Shown here piece by piece: positions 35,765-48,213 of a stretch of DNA of 64,000 bases. A program made the position numbers and the translations under genes. Source of the DNA: Nemertoderma westbladi (Eukaryota > Xenacoelomorpha > Nemertodermatida > Nemertodermatidae); NCBI GenBank assembly GCA_032718475.1, contig JAUCBJ010001727.1, positions 1-64,000 of the forward strand. Direction: 5' to 3'. The stretch's first letter is position 1. Every line of letters starts with the position of its first letter. Under the pieces are notes generated by a model. That model ran no database searches, was not told the origin of the DNA, and saw nothing but the letters and a program-made list of their open reading frames with translations.

Positions 35765-36415
35765 CTGAATAGATAGTATCACAGATGAAGAAAATACACG
35801 ATTTTAATTTGCACTGAGGGCAAATGATATTAATTATAGTGTACGTATCTACATTAAGAGTAAACCAAGATTTATAATTAACCAAGTTAATATATATATA
35901 TTTGTTTTATATATATTCATAGAGTACTGTATGTATATGGGAGATATAATGGAAATATACTAAGTGGGAGAAGGACGTGATGAACCTTACAGGAAGTGCA
36001 AAGTTGGAAGAAGTTGGAGGACGTTGTAGTGTCGTTTAAAGCGAAACGTGTTGACTAATTCGGTTTATCTGACTTGTATTGAATTCTACTTTAGAAGATT
36101 CTACTTTTCAAACATAAAGAAAACAGGCGCGTAAGTAAGTAAGCTAAGCTAAGCTACAAAAACTTAGCTTTGAGTTCATGACAACGTAGGGTAAAGGTTT
36201 CTTTAGAAATCGTAAAAAAAGTAGCAAAACAATTTTGTTCAAATGTTCATTACACAGAAAAGGAAGTTATCCTCTAAACTTTGCGAAAATGAGAAAATAA
36301 TTTACGAAATAAAAGCGAGACATTTCAACAGCTAACCGACGACAACCTGAACTGATACCAGTACTAAAGAAAGCCGCGACAAAGTGAAAGTAATATGTGA
36401 GAAATAAAAGGATAC
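35765..36415 (-). other. Myosin intron without an array
   Basis: 651 bp between the first two visible myosin exons. It contains a short AAGTAAGT/AAGCTAAGCT run near 36130-36155 and TA-rich stretches near 35890-35915. I see no gene or array. Confidence 0.65.
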
Positions 36416-36544
36416 GTAAATGAGGTCCGCCATGTATCGTTTCTTAATGTTTTCAACGATGGCTGATTCGTTAATCTTTGACAGTAGGACCATATCGTCT
36501 ACACCGCATTGTTTCAGCTGTTTCGCTCCCATCCAATGAAAAGC
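36416..36544 (-). CDS. MYO1E/MYO1F-like: Class I myosin (Myo1e/f-like), motor N-terminal exon (first one seen)
   Basis: This 129-nt exon encodes 43 residues, composite residues 1-43 as numbered here. They include FHW, the hallmark [11 protein letters not shown] and [13 protein letters not shown], which match the start of long-tailed myosin-I motors (Myo1e/Myo1f). The family is a single-headed actin motor acting at membranes and endocytic sites; that role is family knowledge. The acceptor is a T-rich tract ending in TCGCAG just above 36544. The donor is GTATCC below 36416, a weak match to consensus. It starts and ends in phase 0. Vertebrate relatives have only a few residues before FHW, so a tiny exon 1 with the ATG should lie upstream, probably beyond the 26-bp array. 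I could not find it. The internal ATG after FHW is unlikely to be the true start. Confidence 0.9.
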
Positions 36545-36803
36545 CTGCGATAAAAAGAGAATAAAGTGTACAGCTGTACGGCTCTATTTGTACCGGCAAT
36601 GTCCAGCAACAATGATTTACACTAAGTTATAAGTTATTATAAACACAATAAAGGTGCTGGGGGCTTTGTGTAGCAGAAATGATAACCACCAGAGAGCAGC
36701 TAGAATCATACCAGACCCAATTGTCCATTGTGCGAAATTTCAAATTGATAAAAAATTCCGATTCCAAAGATAATTTCAGAATAGGCCTCCTTCGCTAATG
36801 CGT
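36545..36803 (-). other. Intron sequence upstream of the first visible myosin exon
   Basis: 259 bp of non-repetitive DNA with the T-rich acceptor tract of exon 36416-36544 at its start. No candidate for exon 1 (a few codons beginning ATG) could be recognised. Confidence 0.5.
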
Positions 36804-39800
36804 TCGAGGTATCTCGGTGTAGCTCTCTCGGTGTAGCTCTCTCGGTGTGTATCTCGGTGTAACTCTCTCGGTGTGTATCTCGGTGTAACTCTCTCGGTGT
36901 AGCTCTCTCGGTGTGTATCTCGGTGTAGCTCTCTCGGTGTAGCTCTCTCGGTGTGTATCTCGGTGTAGCTCTCTCGGTGTGTATCTCGGTGTAACTCTCT
37001 CGGTGTGTATCTCGGGGTAGCTCTCTCGGTGTGTATCTCGGTGTAGCTCTCTCGGTGTAGCTCTCTCGGTGTGTATCTCGGTGTAACTCTCTCGGTGTGT
37101 ATCTCGGGGTAGCTCTCTCGGTGTGTATCTCGGGTGTAGCTCTCTCGGTGTGTATCTCGGTGTAACTCTCTCGGTGTGTATCTCGGTGTAACTCTCTCGG
37201 TGTAGCTCTCTCGGTGTGTATCTCGGTGTAGCTCTCTCGGTGTGTATCTCGGTGTAGCTCTCTCGGTGTGTATCTCGGTGTAGCTCTCTCGGTGTGTATC
37301 TCGGTGTAACTCTCTCGGTGTGTATCTCGGGGTAGCTCTCTCGGTGTGTATCTCGGTGTAGCTCTCTCGGTGTAGCTCTCTCGGTGTGTATCTCGGTGTA
37401 ACTCTCTCGGTGTGTATCTCGGGGTAGCTCTCTCGGTGTGTATCTCGGGTAGCTCTCTCGGTGTAGCTCTCTCGGTGTGTATCTCGGTGTAACTCTCTCG
37501 GTGTGTATCTCGGTGTAACTCTCTCGGTGTAGCTCTCTCGGTGTGTATCTCGGTGTACTCTCTCGGTGTAGCTCTCTCGGTGTGTATCTCGGTGTAGCTC
37601 TCTCGGTGTAGCTCTCTCGGTGTGTATCTCGGTGTAGCTCTCTCGGTGTAGCTCTCTCGGTGTGTATCTCGGTGTAACTCTCTCGGTGTGTATCTCGGGG
37701 TAGCTCTCTCGGTGTGTATCTCGGTGTAGCTCTCTCGGTGTAGCTCTCTCGGTGTGTATCTCGGTGTAACTCTCTCGGTGTGTATCTCGGGGTAGCTCTC
37801 TCGGTGTGTATCTCGGGGTAACTCTCTCGGTGTGTATCTCGGTGTAGCTCTCTCGGTGTAGCTCTCTCGGTGTGTATCTCGGTGTAACTCTCTCGGTGTG
37901 TATCTCGGGGTAGCTCTCTCGGTGTGTATCTCGGTGTAACTCTCTCGGTGTGTATCTCGGTGTAACTCTCTCGGTGTGTATCTCGGGGTAGCTCTCTCGG
38001 TGTGTATCTCGGTGTAGCTCTCTCGGTGTGTATCTCGGTGTAACTCTCTCGGTGTGTATCTCGGGGTAGCTCTCTCGGTGTGTATCTCGGTGTAGCTCTC
38101 TCGGTGTGTATCTCGGTGTAACTCTCTCGGTGTGTATCTCGGGGTAGCTCTCTCGGTGTGTATCTCGGTGTAGCTCTCTCGGTGTGTATCTCGGGGTAGC
38201 TATCTCGGTGTGTATCTCGGGGTAGCTCTCTCGGTGTGTATCTCGGTGTAACTCTCTCGGTGTGTATCTCGGGGTAGCTCTCTCGGTGTGTATCTCGGTG
38301 TAACTCTCTCGGTGTGTATCTCGGTGTAACTCTCTCGGTGTGTATCTCGGTGTAGCTCTCTCGGTGTGTATCTCGGTGTAACTCTCTCGGTGTGTATCTC
38401 GGTGTAGCTATCTAGGTGTGTATCTCGGTGTAGCTCTCTCGGTGTGTATCTCGGTGTAACTCTCTCGGTGTGTATCTCGGGGTAGCTCTCTCGGTGTGTA
38501 TCTCGGTGTAACTCTCTCGGTGTGTATCTCGGTGTAGCTCTCTCGGTGTGTATCTCGGGGTAGCTATCTCGGTGTGTATCTCGGTGTAGCTCTCTCGGTG
38601 TGTATCTCGGTGTAACTCTCTCGGTGTGTATCTCGGTGTAGCTATCTCGGTGTGTATCTCGGTGTAGCTCTCTCGGTGTGTATCTCGGTGTAACTCTCTC
38701 GGTGTGTATCTCGGGGTAGCTCTCTCGGTGTGTATCTCGGTGTAACTCTCTCGGTGTGTATCTCGGGTATCCGGGTGTATCTCGGTAGCTCTCTCGGTGT
38801 GTATCTCGGGGTAGCTATCTCGGTGTGTATCTCGGTGTAGCTCTCTCGGTGTGTATCTCGGTGTAACTCTCTCGGTGTCGTATCTCGGTGTAGCTCTCTC
38901 GGTGTGTATCTCGGTGTAACTCTCTCGGTGTGTATCTCGGGGTAGCTCTCTCGGTGTGTATCTCGGTGTAGCTCTCTCGGTGTGTATCTCGGTGTAACTC
39001 TCTCGGTGTGTATCTCGGGGTAGCTCTCTCGGTGTGTATCTCGGTGTAACTCTCTCGGTGTGTATCTCGGGGTAGCTCTCTCGGTGTGTATCTCGGTGTG
39101 TATCTCGGTGTAACTCTCTCGGTGTGTATCTCGGGGTAGCTCTCTCGGTGTGTATCTCGGTGTAACTCTCTCGGTGTGTATCTCGGTGTAACTCTCTCGG
39201 TGTGTATCTCGGTGTAGCTCTCTCGGTGTGTATCTCGGTGTAACTCTCTCGGTGTGTATCTCGGGGTAGCTCTCTCGGTGTGTATCTCGGTGTAACTCTC
39301 TCGGTGTGTATCTCGGTGTAGCTCTCTCGGTGTGTATCTCGGGGTAGCTCTCTCGGTGTGTATCTCGGGGTAGCTCTCTCGGTGTGTATCTCGGTGTAAC
39401 TCTCTCGGTGTGTATCTCGGTGTATCCGGGTGTATCTCGGTTACTCTCTCGGTGTGTATCTCGGTGTAACTCTCTCGGTGTGTATCTCGGGGTAGCTCTC
39501 TCGGTGTGTATCTCGGGGTAGCTCTCTCGGTGTGTATCTCGGTGTAACTCTCTCGGTGTGTATCTCGGGGTAGCTCTCTCGGTGTGTATCTCGGTGTAAC
39601 TCTCTCGGTGTGTATCTCGGGGTAGCTCTCTCGGTGTGTATCTCGGTGTAACTCTCTCGGTGTGTATCTCGGTGTAACTCTCTCGGTGTGTATCTCGGTG
39701 TAGCTCTCTCGGTGTGTATCTCGGTGTAGCTCTCTCGGTGTGTATCTCGGTGTAGCTCTCTCGGTGTGTATCTCGGTGTAGCTCTCTCGGTGTGTATCTC

Positions 39801-42800
39801 GGGGTAGCTCTCTCGGTGTGTATCTCGGTGTAGCTCTCTCGGTGTGTATCTCGGTGTAACTCTCTCGGTGTGTATCTCGGGGTAGCTCTCTCGGTGTGTA
39901 TCTCGGGGTAGCTCTCTCGGTGTGTATCTCGGTGTAGCTCTCTCGGTGTGTATCTCGGTGTAACTCTCTCGGTGTGTATCTCGGGGTAGCTCTCTCGGTG
40001 TGTATCTCGGTGTAACTCTCTCGGTGTGTATCTCGGTGTAGCTCTCTCGGTGTGTATCTCGGGGTAGCTATCTCGGTGTGTATCTCGGGGTAGCTCTCTC
40101 GGTGTGTATCTCGGTGTAACTCTCTCGGTGTGTATCTCGGTGTAACTCTCTCGGTGTGTATCTCGGTGTAACTCTCTCGGTGTGTATCTCGGGTACTCTC
40201 TCGGTGTGTATCTCGGTGTAGCTCTCTCGGTGTGTATCTCGGTGTAACTCTCTCGGTGTGTATCTCGGGGTAGCTCTCTCGTGTGTATCTCGGGGTAGCT
40301 TCTCGGTGTGTATCTCGGTGTAACTCTCTCGGTGTGTATCTCGGTGTAACTCTCTCGGTGTGTATCTCGGGGTAGCTCTCTCGGTGTGTATCTCGGTGGT
40401 AGCTCTCTCGGTGTGTATCTCGGTGTAGCTCTCTCGGTGTGTATCTCGGGGTAGCTCTCTCGGTGTGTATCTCGGTGTAGCTCTCTCGGTGTGTATCTCG
40501 GGGTAGCTCTCTCGGTGTGTATCTCGGTGTAACTCTCTCGGTGTGTATCTCGGTGTAACTCTCTCGGTGTGTATCTCGGTGTAACTCTCTCGGTGTGTAT
40601 CTCGGTGTAGCTCTCTCGGTGTGTATCTCGGTGTAGCTCTCTCGGTGTGTATCTCGGTGTAGCTCTCTCGGTGTGTATCTCGGTGTAGCTCTCTCGGTGT
40701 GTATCTCGGTGTAACTCTCTCGGTGTGTATCTCGGTGTAGCTCTCTCGGTGTGTATCTCGGGGTAGCTATCTCGGTGTGTATCTCGGTGTAGCTCTCTCG
40801 GTGTGTATCTCGGTGTAACTCTCTCGGTGTGTATCTCGGGGTAGCTCTCTCGGTGTGTATCTCGGTGTAACTCTCTCGGTGTGTATCTCGGTGTAGCTCT
40901 CTCGGTGTGTATCTCGGGGTAGCTCTCTCGGTGTGTATCTCGGGGTAGCTCTCTCGGTGTGTATCTCGGTGTAACTCTCTCGGTGTGTATCTCGGTGTAA
41001 CTCTCTCGGTGTGTATCTCGGTGTAACTCTCTCGGTGTGTATCTCGGTGTAGCTCTCTCGGTGTGTATCTCGGTGTAGCTCTCTCGGTGTGTATCTCGGT
41101 GTAACTCTCTCGGTGTGTATCTCGGTGTAGCTCTCTCGGTGTGTATCTCGGTGTAGCTCTCTCGGTGTGTATCTCGGTGTAGCTCTCTCGGTGTGTATCT
41201 CGGGTGTAAGCTCTCTCGGTGTGTATCTCGGGGTAGCTCTCTCGGTGTGTATCTCGGTGTAACTCTCTCGGTGTGTATCTCGGTGTAGCTCTCTCGGTGT
41301 GTATCTCGGTGTAACTCTCTCGGTGTGTATCTCGGTGTAGCTCTCTCGGTGTGTATCTCGGTGTAACTCTCTCGGTGTGTATCTCGGTGTAGCTCTCTCG
41401 GTGTGTATCTCGGGGTAGCTCTCTCGGTGTGTATCTCGGTGTAACTCTCTCGGTGTGTATCTCGGTGTAACTCTCTCGGTGTGTATCTCGGTGTAACTCT
41501 CTCGGTGTGTATCTCGGTGTAACTCTCTCGGTGTGTATCTCGGGGTAGCTCTCTCGGTGTGTATCTCGGTGTAGCTCTCTCGGTGTGTATCTCGGTGTAA
41601 CTCTCTCGGTGTGTATCTCGGGGTAGCTCTCTCGGTGTGTATCTCGGGGTAGCTATCTCGGTGTGTATCTCGGGTAGCTCTCTCGGTGTGTATCTCGGTG
41701 TAGCTCTCTCGGTGTGTATCTCGGGGTAGCTCTCTCGGTGTGTATCTCGGTGTAGCTCTCTCGGTGTGTATCTCGGGGTAGCTCTCTCGGTGTGTATCTC
41801 GGTGTAGCTCTCTCGGTGTGTATCTCGGTGTAACTCTCTCGGTGTAGCTCTCTCGGTGTGTATCTCGGTGTAACTCTCTCGGTGTGTATCTCGGTGTACT
41901 CTCTCGGTGTAGCTCTCTCGGTGTGTATCTCGGGGTAGCTCTCTCGGTGTGTATCTCGGTGTAACTCTCTCGGTGTGTATCTCGGTGTAGCTCTCTCGGT
42001 GTGTATCTCGGTGTAACTCTCTCGGTGTGTATCCGGGTAGCTATCTGGTGTGTATCTCGGGTAGCTCTCTCGGTGTGTATCTCGGTGTAGCTCTCTCGGT
42101 GTGTATCTCGGTGTAACTCTCTCGGTGTGTATCTCGGTGTAGCTCTCTCGGTGTGTATCTCGGGGTAGCTCTCTCGGTGTGTATCTCGGTGTAGCTCTCT
42201 CGGTGTGTATCACGGGGTAGCTATCTCGGTGTGTATCTCGGTGTACTCTCTCGGTGTGTATCTCGGTGTAACTCTCTCGTGTGTATCTCGGTGTAACTCT
42301 CTCGGTGTGTATCACGGTGTAGCTCTCTGGTGTGTATCTCGGGGTAGCTATCTCGGTGTGTATCTCGGTGTAGCTCTCTCGGTGTGTATCTCGGTGTAAC
42401 TCTCTCGGTGTGTATCTCGGTGTAGCTCTCTCGGTGTGTATCTCGGGGTAGCTATCTCGGTGTGTATCTCGGTGTAGCTCTCTCGGTGTGTATCTCGGGG
42501 TAGCTATCTAGGTGTGTATCTCGGTGTAACTCTCTCGGTGTGTATCTCGGTGTAACTCTCTCTGTGTGTATCTCGGTGTAACTCTCTCGGTGTGTATATC
42601 GGTGTAACTCTCTCGGTGTGTATCTCGGTGTAACTCTCTCGGTGTGTATCACGGTGTAGCTCTCTCGGTGTGTATCTCGGTGTAACTCTCTCGGTGTGTA
42701 TCTCGGTGTAGCTCTCTCGGTGTGTATCTCGGTGTAACTCTCTCGGTGTGTATCTCGGGGTAGCTCTCTCGGTGTGTATCTCGGTGTAGCTCTCTCGGTG

Positions 42801-45800
42801 TGTATCTCGGGGTAGCTATCTCGGTGTGTATCTCGGTGTAACTCTCTCGGTGTGTATCTCGGTGTAACTCTCTCGGTGTGTATCTCGGTGTAACTCTCTC
42901 GGTGTGTATCTCGGTGTAACTCTCTCGGTGTGTATCACGGGGTAGCTATCTAGGTGTGTATCTCGGTGTAACTCTCTCGGTGTGTATCTCGGTGTAACTC
43001 TCTCGGTGTGTATCTCGGTGTAACTCTCTCGGTGTGTATCTCGGTGTAGCTCTCTCGGTGTGTATCTCGGGGTAGCTATCTAGGTGTGTATCTCGGTGTA
43101 ACTCTCTCGGTGTGTATCTCGGTGTAACTCTCTCGGTGTGTATCTCGGTGTAGCTCTCTCGGTGTGTATCTCGGGGTATCTATCTCGGTGTGTATCTCGG
43201 TGTAACTCTCTCGGTGTGTATCTCGGTGTAACTCTCTCGGTGTGTATCTCGGTGTAACTCTCTCGGTGTGTATCACGGGGTAGCTATCTAGGTGTGTATC
43301 TCGGTGTAACTCTCTCGGTGTGTATCTCGGGGTAGCTATCTAGGTGTGTATCTCGGTGTAACTCTCTCGGTGTGTATCTCGGTGTAACTCTCTCTGTGTG
43401 TATCTCGGTGTAACTCTCTCGGTGTGTATCACGGGGTAGCTATCTAGGTGTGTATCTCGGTGTAACTCTCTCGGTGTGTATCTCGGTGTAGCTCTCTCGG
43501 TGTGTATCTCGGGGTAGCTATCTCGGTGTGTATCTCGGTGTAGCTCTCTCGGTGTGTATCTCGGTGTAGCTCTCTCGGTGTGTATCTCGGTGTAACTCTC
43601 TCGGTGTGTATCTCGGTGTAGCTCTCTCGGTGTGTATCTCGGTGTAGCTCTCTCGGTGTGTATCTCGGTGTAACTCTCTCGGTGTGTATCTCGGGGTAGC
43701 TATCTAGGTGTGTATCTCGGTGTAACTCTCTCGGTGTGTATCTCGGTGTAACTCTCTCGGTGTGTATCTCGGGGTAGCTATCTAGGTGTGTATCTCGGTG
43801 TAACTCTCTCGGTGTGTATCTCGGTGTAACTCTCTCGGTGTGTATCTCGGGGTAGCTATCTAGGTGTGTATCTCGGTGTAACTCTCTCGGTGTGTATCTC
43901 GGGGTAGCTCTCTCGGTGTGTATCTCGGGGTAGCTCTCTCGGTGTGTATCTCGGTGTAGCTCTCTCGGTGTGTATCTCGGTGTAGCTCTCTCGGTGTGTA
44001 TCTCGGTGTAGCTCTCTCGGTGTGTATCTCGGTGTAGCTCTCTCGGTGTGTATCTCGGTGTAACTCTCTCGGTGTGTATCTCGGGGTAGCTATCTCGGTG
44101 TGTATCTCGGTGTAACTCTCTCGGTGTGTATCTCGGTGTAGCTCTCTCGGTGTGTATCTCGGGGTAACTCTCTCGGTGTGTATCTCGGTGTAACTCTCTC
44201 GGTGTGTATCTCGGTGTAACTCTCTCGGTGTGTATCTCGGTGTAACTCTCTCTGTGTGTATCTCGGGGTAACTCTCTCGGTGTGTATCACGGGGTAGCTA
44301 TCTAGGTGTGTATCTCGGTGTAGCTCTCACGGTGTGTATCACGGTGTAGCTATCTAGGTGTGTATCTCGGGGTAGCTATCTCGGTGTGTATCTCGGTGTA
44401 ACTCTCTCGGTGTGTATCTCGGTGTAACTCTCTCGGTGTGTATCTCGGTGTAACTCTTTCGGTGTGTATCTCGGTGTAACTCTCTCGGTGTGTATCTCGG
44501 GGTAGCTCTCTCGGTGTGTATCTCGGTGTAGCTCTCTCGGTGTGTATCTCGGTGTAACTCTCTCGGTGTGTATCTCGGGGTAGCTCTCTCGCTGTGTATC
44601 TCGGGGTAGCTATCTCGGTGTGTATCTCGTGGTAGCTCTCTCGGTGTGTATCTCGGTGTGTATCTGGTGTAGCTCTCTCGGTGTGTATCTCGGGGTAGCT
44701 ATCTCGGTGTGTATCTCGGTGTAGCTCTCTCGGTGTGTATCTCGGGGTAGCTATCTCGGTGTGTATCTCGGTGTAACTCTCTCGGTGTGTATCTCGGTGT
44801 AACTCTCTCGGTGTGTATCTCGGTGTAACTCTCTCGGTGTGTATCTCGGTGTAGCTCTCTCGGTGTGTATCTCGGGGTAGCTATCTCGGTGTGTATCTCG
44901 GTGTAACTCTCTCGGTGTGTATCTCGGTGTAACTCTCTCGGTGTGTATCTCGGTGTAACTCTCTCGGTGTGTATCTCGGTGTAACTCTCTCGGTGTGTAT
45001 CTCGGGGTAGCTATCTCGGTGTGTATCTCGGTGTAGCTCTCTCGGTGTGTATCACGGGGTAGCTATCTAGGTGTGTATCTCGGTGTAACTCTCTCGGTGT
45101 GTATCTCGGTGTAACTCTCTCTGTGTGTATCTCGGTGTAACTCTCTCGGTGTGTATCACGGTGTAGCTATCTAGGTGTGTATCTCGGGGTAGCTATCTCG
45201 GTGTGTATCTCGGTGTAGCTCTCTCGGTGTGTATCTCGGTGTAACTCTCTCGGTGTGTATCTCGGTGTAGCTCTCTCGGTGTGTATCTCGGGGTAGCTAT
45301 CTCGGTGTGTATCTCGGTGTAGCTCTCTCGGTGTGTATCTCGGGGTAGCTATCTAGGTGTGTATCTCGGTGTAACTCTCTCGGTGTGTATATCGGTGTAA
45401 CTCTCTCGGTGTGTATCTCGGTGTAACTCTCTCGGTGTGTATATCGGTGTAACTCTCTCGGTGTGTATCTCGGTGTAACTCTCTCGGTGTGTATCACGGT
45501 GTAGCTCTCTCGGTGTGTATCTCGGTGTAACTCTCTCGGTGTGTATCTCGGGGTAGCTATCTCGGTGTGTATCTCGGTGTAACTCTCTCGGTGTGTATCT
45601 CGGGGTAGTTATCTCGGTGTGTATCTCGGTGTAGCTCTCTCGGTGTGTATCTCGGGGTAGCTATCTCGGTGTGTATCTCGGTGTAACTCTCTCGGTGTGT
45701 ATCTCGGTGTAACTCTCTCGGTGTGTATCTCGGTGTAACTCTTTCGGTGTGTATCTCGGTGTAACTCTCTCGGTGTGTATCACGGGGTAGCTATCTAGGT

Positions 45801-48118
45801 GTGTATCTCGGTGTAACTCTCTCGGTGTGTATCTCGGTGTAACTCTCTCGGTGTGTATCTCGGTGTAACTCTCTCGGTGTGTATCACGGTGTAGCTCTCT
45901 CGGTGTGTATCTCGGGGTAGCTATCTAGGTGTGTATCTCGGTGTAACTCTCTCGGTGTGTATCTCGGTGTAACTCTCTCGGTGTGTATCTCGGTGTAGCT
46001 CTCTCGGTGTGTATCTCGGGGTATCTATCTAGGTGTGTATCTCGGTGTAACTCTCTCGGTGTGTATCTCGGTGTAACTCTCTCTGTGTGTATCTCGGTGT
46101 AACTCTCTCGGTGTGTATCACGGGGTAGCTATCTAGGTGTGTATCTCGGTGTAACTCTCTCGGTGTGTATCTCGGGGTAGCTATCTAGGTGTGTATCTCG
46201 GTGTAACTCTCTCGGTGTGTATCTCGGTGTAACTCTCTCTGTGTGTATCTCGGTGTAACTCTCTCGGTGTGTATCACGGGGTAGCTATCTAGGTGTGTAT
46301 CTCGGTGTAACTCTCTCGGTGTGTATCACGGTGTAGCTCTCTCGGTGTGTATCTCGGGGTAGCTATCTCGGTGTGTATCTCGGTGTAGCTCTCTCGGTGT
46401 GTATCTCGGTGTAGCTCTCTCGGTGTGTATCTCGGTGTAACTCTCTCGGTGTGTATCTCGGTGTAGCTCTCTCGGTGTGTATCTCGGTGTAGCTCTCTCG
46501 GTGTGTATCTCGGTGTAACTCTCTCGGTGTGTATCTCGGGGTAGCTATCTCGGTGTGTATCTCGGTGTAACTCTCTCGGTGTGTATCTCGGTGTAACTCT
46601 CTCTGTGTGTATCTCGGGGTAGCTATCTAGGTGTGTATCTCGGTGTAACTCTCTCGGTGTGTATCTCGGTGTAACTCTCTCTGTGTGTATCTCGGGGTAG
46701 CTATCTCGGTGTGTATCTCGGTGTAACTCTCTCGGTGTGTATCTCGGGGTAGCTATCTAGGTGTGTATCTCGGTGTAACTCTCTCGGTGTGTATCTCGGT
46801 GTAACTCTCTCGGTGTGTATCTCGGTGTAACTCTCTCGGTGTGTATCTCGGGGTAGCTCTCTCGGTGTGTATCTCGGTGTAACTCTCTCGGTGTGTATCT
46901 CGGTGTAGCTCTCTCGGTGTGTATCTCGGGGTAGCTATCTCGGTGTGTATCTCGGTGTAGCTCTCTCGGTGTGTATCTCGGTGTAGCTCTCTCGGTGTGT
47001 ATCTCGGTGTAGCTCTCTCGGTGTGTATCTCGGTGTAGCTCTCTCGGTGTGTATCTCGGTGTAACTCTCTCGGTGTGTATCTCGGGGTAGCTCTCTCGGT
47101 GTGTATCTCGGTGTAACTCTCTCGGTGTGTATCACGGTGTAGCTCTCTCGGTGTGTATCTCGGGGTAGCTCTCTCGGTGTGTATCTCGGTGTAACTCTCT
47201 CGGTGTGTATCTCGGTGTAACTCTCTCGGTGTGTATCTCGGTGTAACTCTCTCGGTGTGTATCTCGGGGTAACTCTCTCGGTGTGTATCACGGGGTAGCT
47301 CTCTCGGTGTGTATCTCGGTGTAGCTCTCTCGGTGTGTATCTCGGTGTAGCTCTCTCGGTGTGTATCTCGGGGTAGCTCTCTCGGTGTGTATCTCGGTGT
47401 AGCTCTCTCGGTGTGTATCTCGGTGTAACTCTCTCGGTGTGTATCTCGGTGTAGCTCTCTCGGTGTGTATCTCGGGGTAGCTCTCTCGGTGTGTATCTCG
47501 GTGTAGCTCTCTCGGTGTGTATCTCGGGGTAGCTATCTCGGTGTGTATCTCGGTGTAGACTCTCTCGGTGTGTATCTCGGTGTAACTCTCTCGGTGTGTA
47601 TCTCGGTGTAGCTCTCTCGGTGTGTATCTCGGGGTAGCTATCTCGGTGTGTATCTCGGTGTAACTCTCTCGGTGTGTATCTCGGTGTAACTCTCTCGGTG
47701 TGTATCTCGGTGTAACTCTCTCGGTGTGTATCTCGGTGTAGCTCTCTCGGTGTGTATCTCGGGGTAGCTATCTCGGTGTGTATCTCGGTGTAACTCTCTC
47801 GGTGTGTATCTCGGGGTAGCTCTCTCGGTGTGTATCTCAGGGTAGCTCTCTCGGTGTGTATCTCGGGGTAGCTATCTCGGGGTAGCTCTCATGGTGTGTA
47901 TCTCGGGGTAGCTCTCCCGGTGTGTATCTCGGTGCAGCTCTCTCGGTGTGTATCTCGGTGTAACTCTCTCGGTGTGTATCACGGGGTAGCTCTCTCGGTG
48001 TGTATCTCGGGGTAGCTCTCTCGGTGTGTATCTCGGTGTAGCTCTCCCGGTGTGTATCTCGGTGTAACTCTCTCGGTGTGTATCTCGGGGTAGCTCTCTA
48101 GGTGTGTATCTCGGTGTA
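36804..48118. repeat. 26-bp minisatellite, 11.3 kb (~430 units)
   Basis: The basic unit is CTCTCTCGGTGTGTATCTCG followed by GTGTAA, GTGTAG or GGGTAG. It alternates two 12-14 bp halves (CTCTCTCGGTGTAG and GTATCTCGGTGT). Near 36820-37640 half-units are often duplicated. From about 42500 more units have CTATCTAGG, CTCTCTG or ATCACGG changes. RESYTEIHTER-type ORFs on minus are shadows: three 26-bp units make 26 codons. By position it is probably in the intron before myosin exon 36416-36544 (inference). Its right edge is cut by a LINE insertion. Confidence 0.95.
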
Positions 48119-48204
48119 GCCACACCAAATCTCTGGATGGCACATTCACAAGAATGCTACGCCGGGTTCATTGTGTCAAGTACAATGCAAACATCTCCAA
48201 CCAG
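48119..48204 (+). mobile_element. Host RTE-like LINE fragment, left part
   Basis: Plus-strand piece CACCAAATCTCTGGATGGCA onward, matching copy 1 at about 18081-18168. It is continued, after a 2-kb insertion, by 50251-50283, whose AACTATATAACATTGGAG completes the same LINE segment. It directly adjoins the 26-bp array. Confidence 0.85.
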
Positions 48205-48213
48205 AACTATATA
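48205..48213. repeat. 9-bp target-site duplication, left copy (AACTATATA)
   Basis: AACTATATA here and at 50251-50259 flanks the minus-strand LINE exactly. Confidence 0.85.

Noticed and set aside
41653-48123. RESYTEIHTER ORFs on minus
   Set aside because: Frame-cycling translation of the 26-bp array. There is no start context or non-repeat domain.
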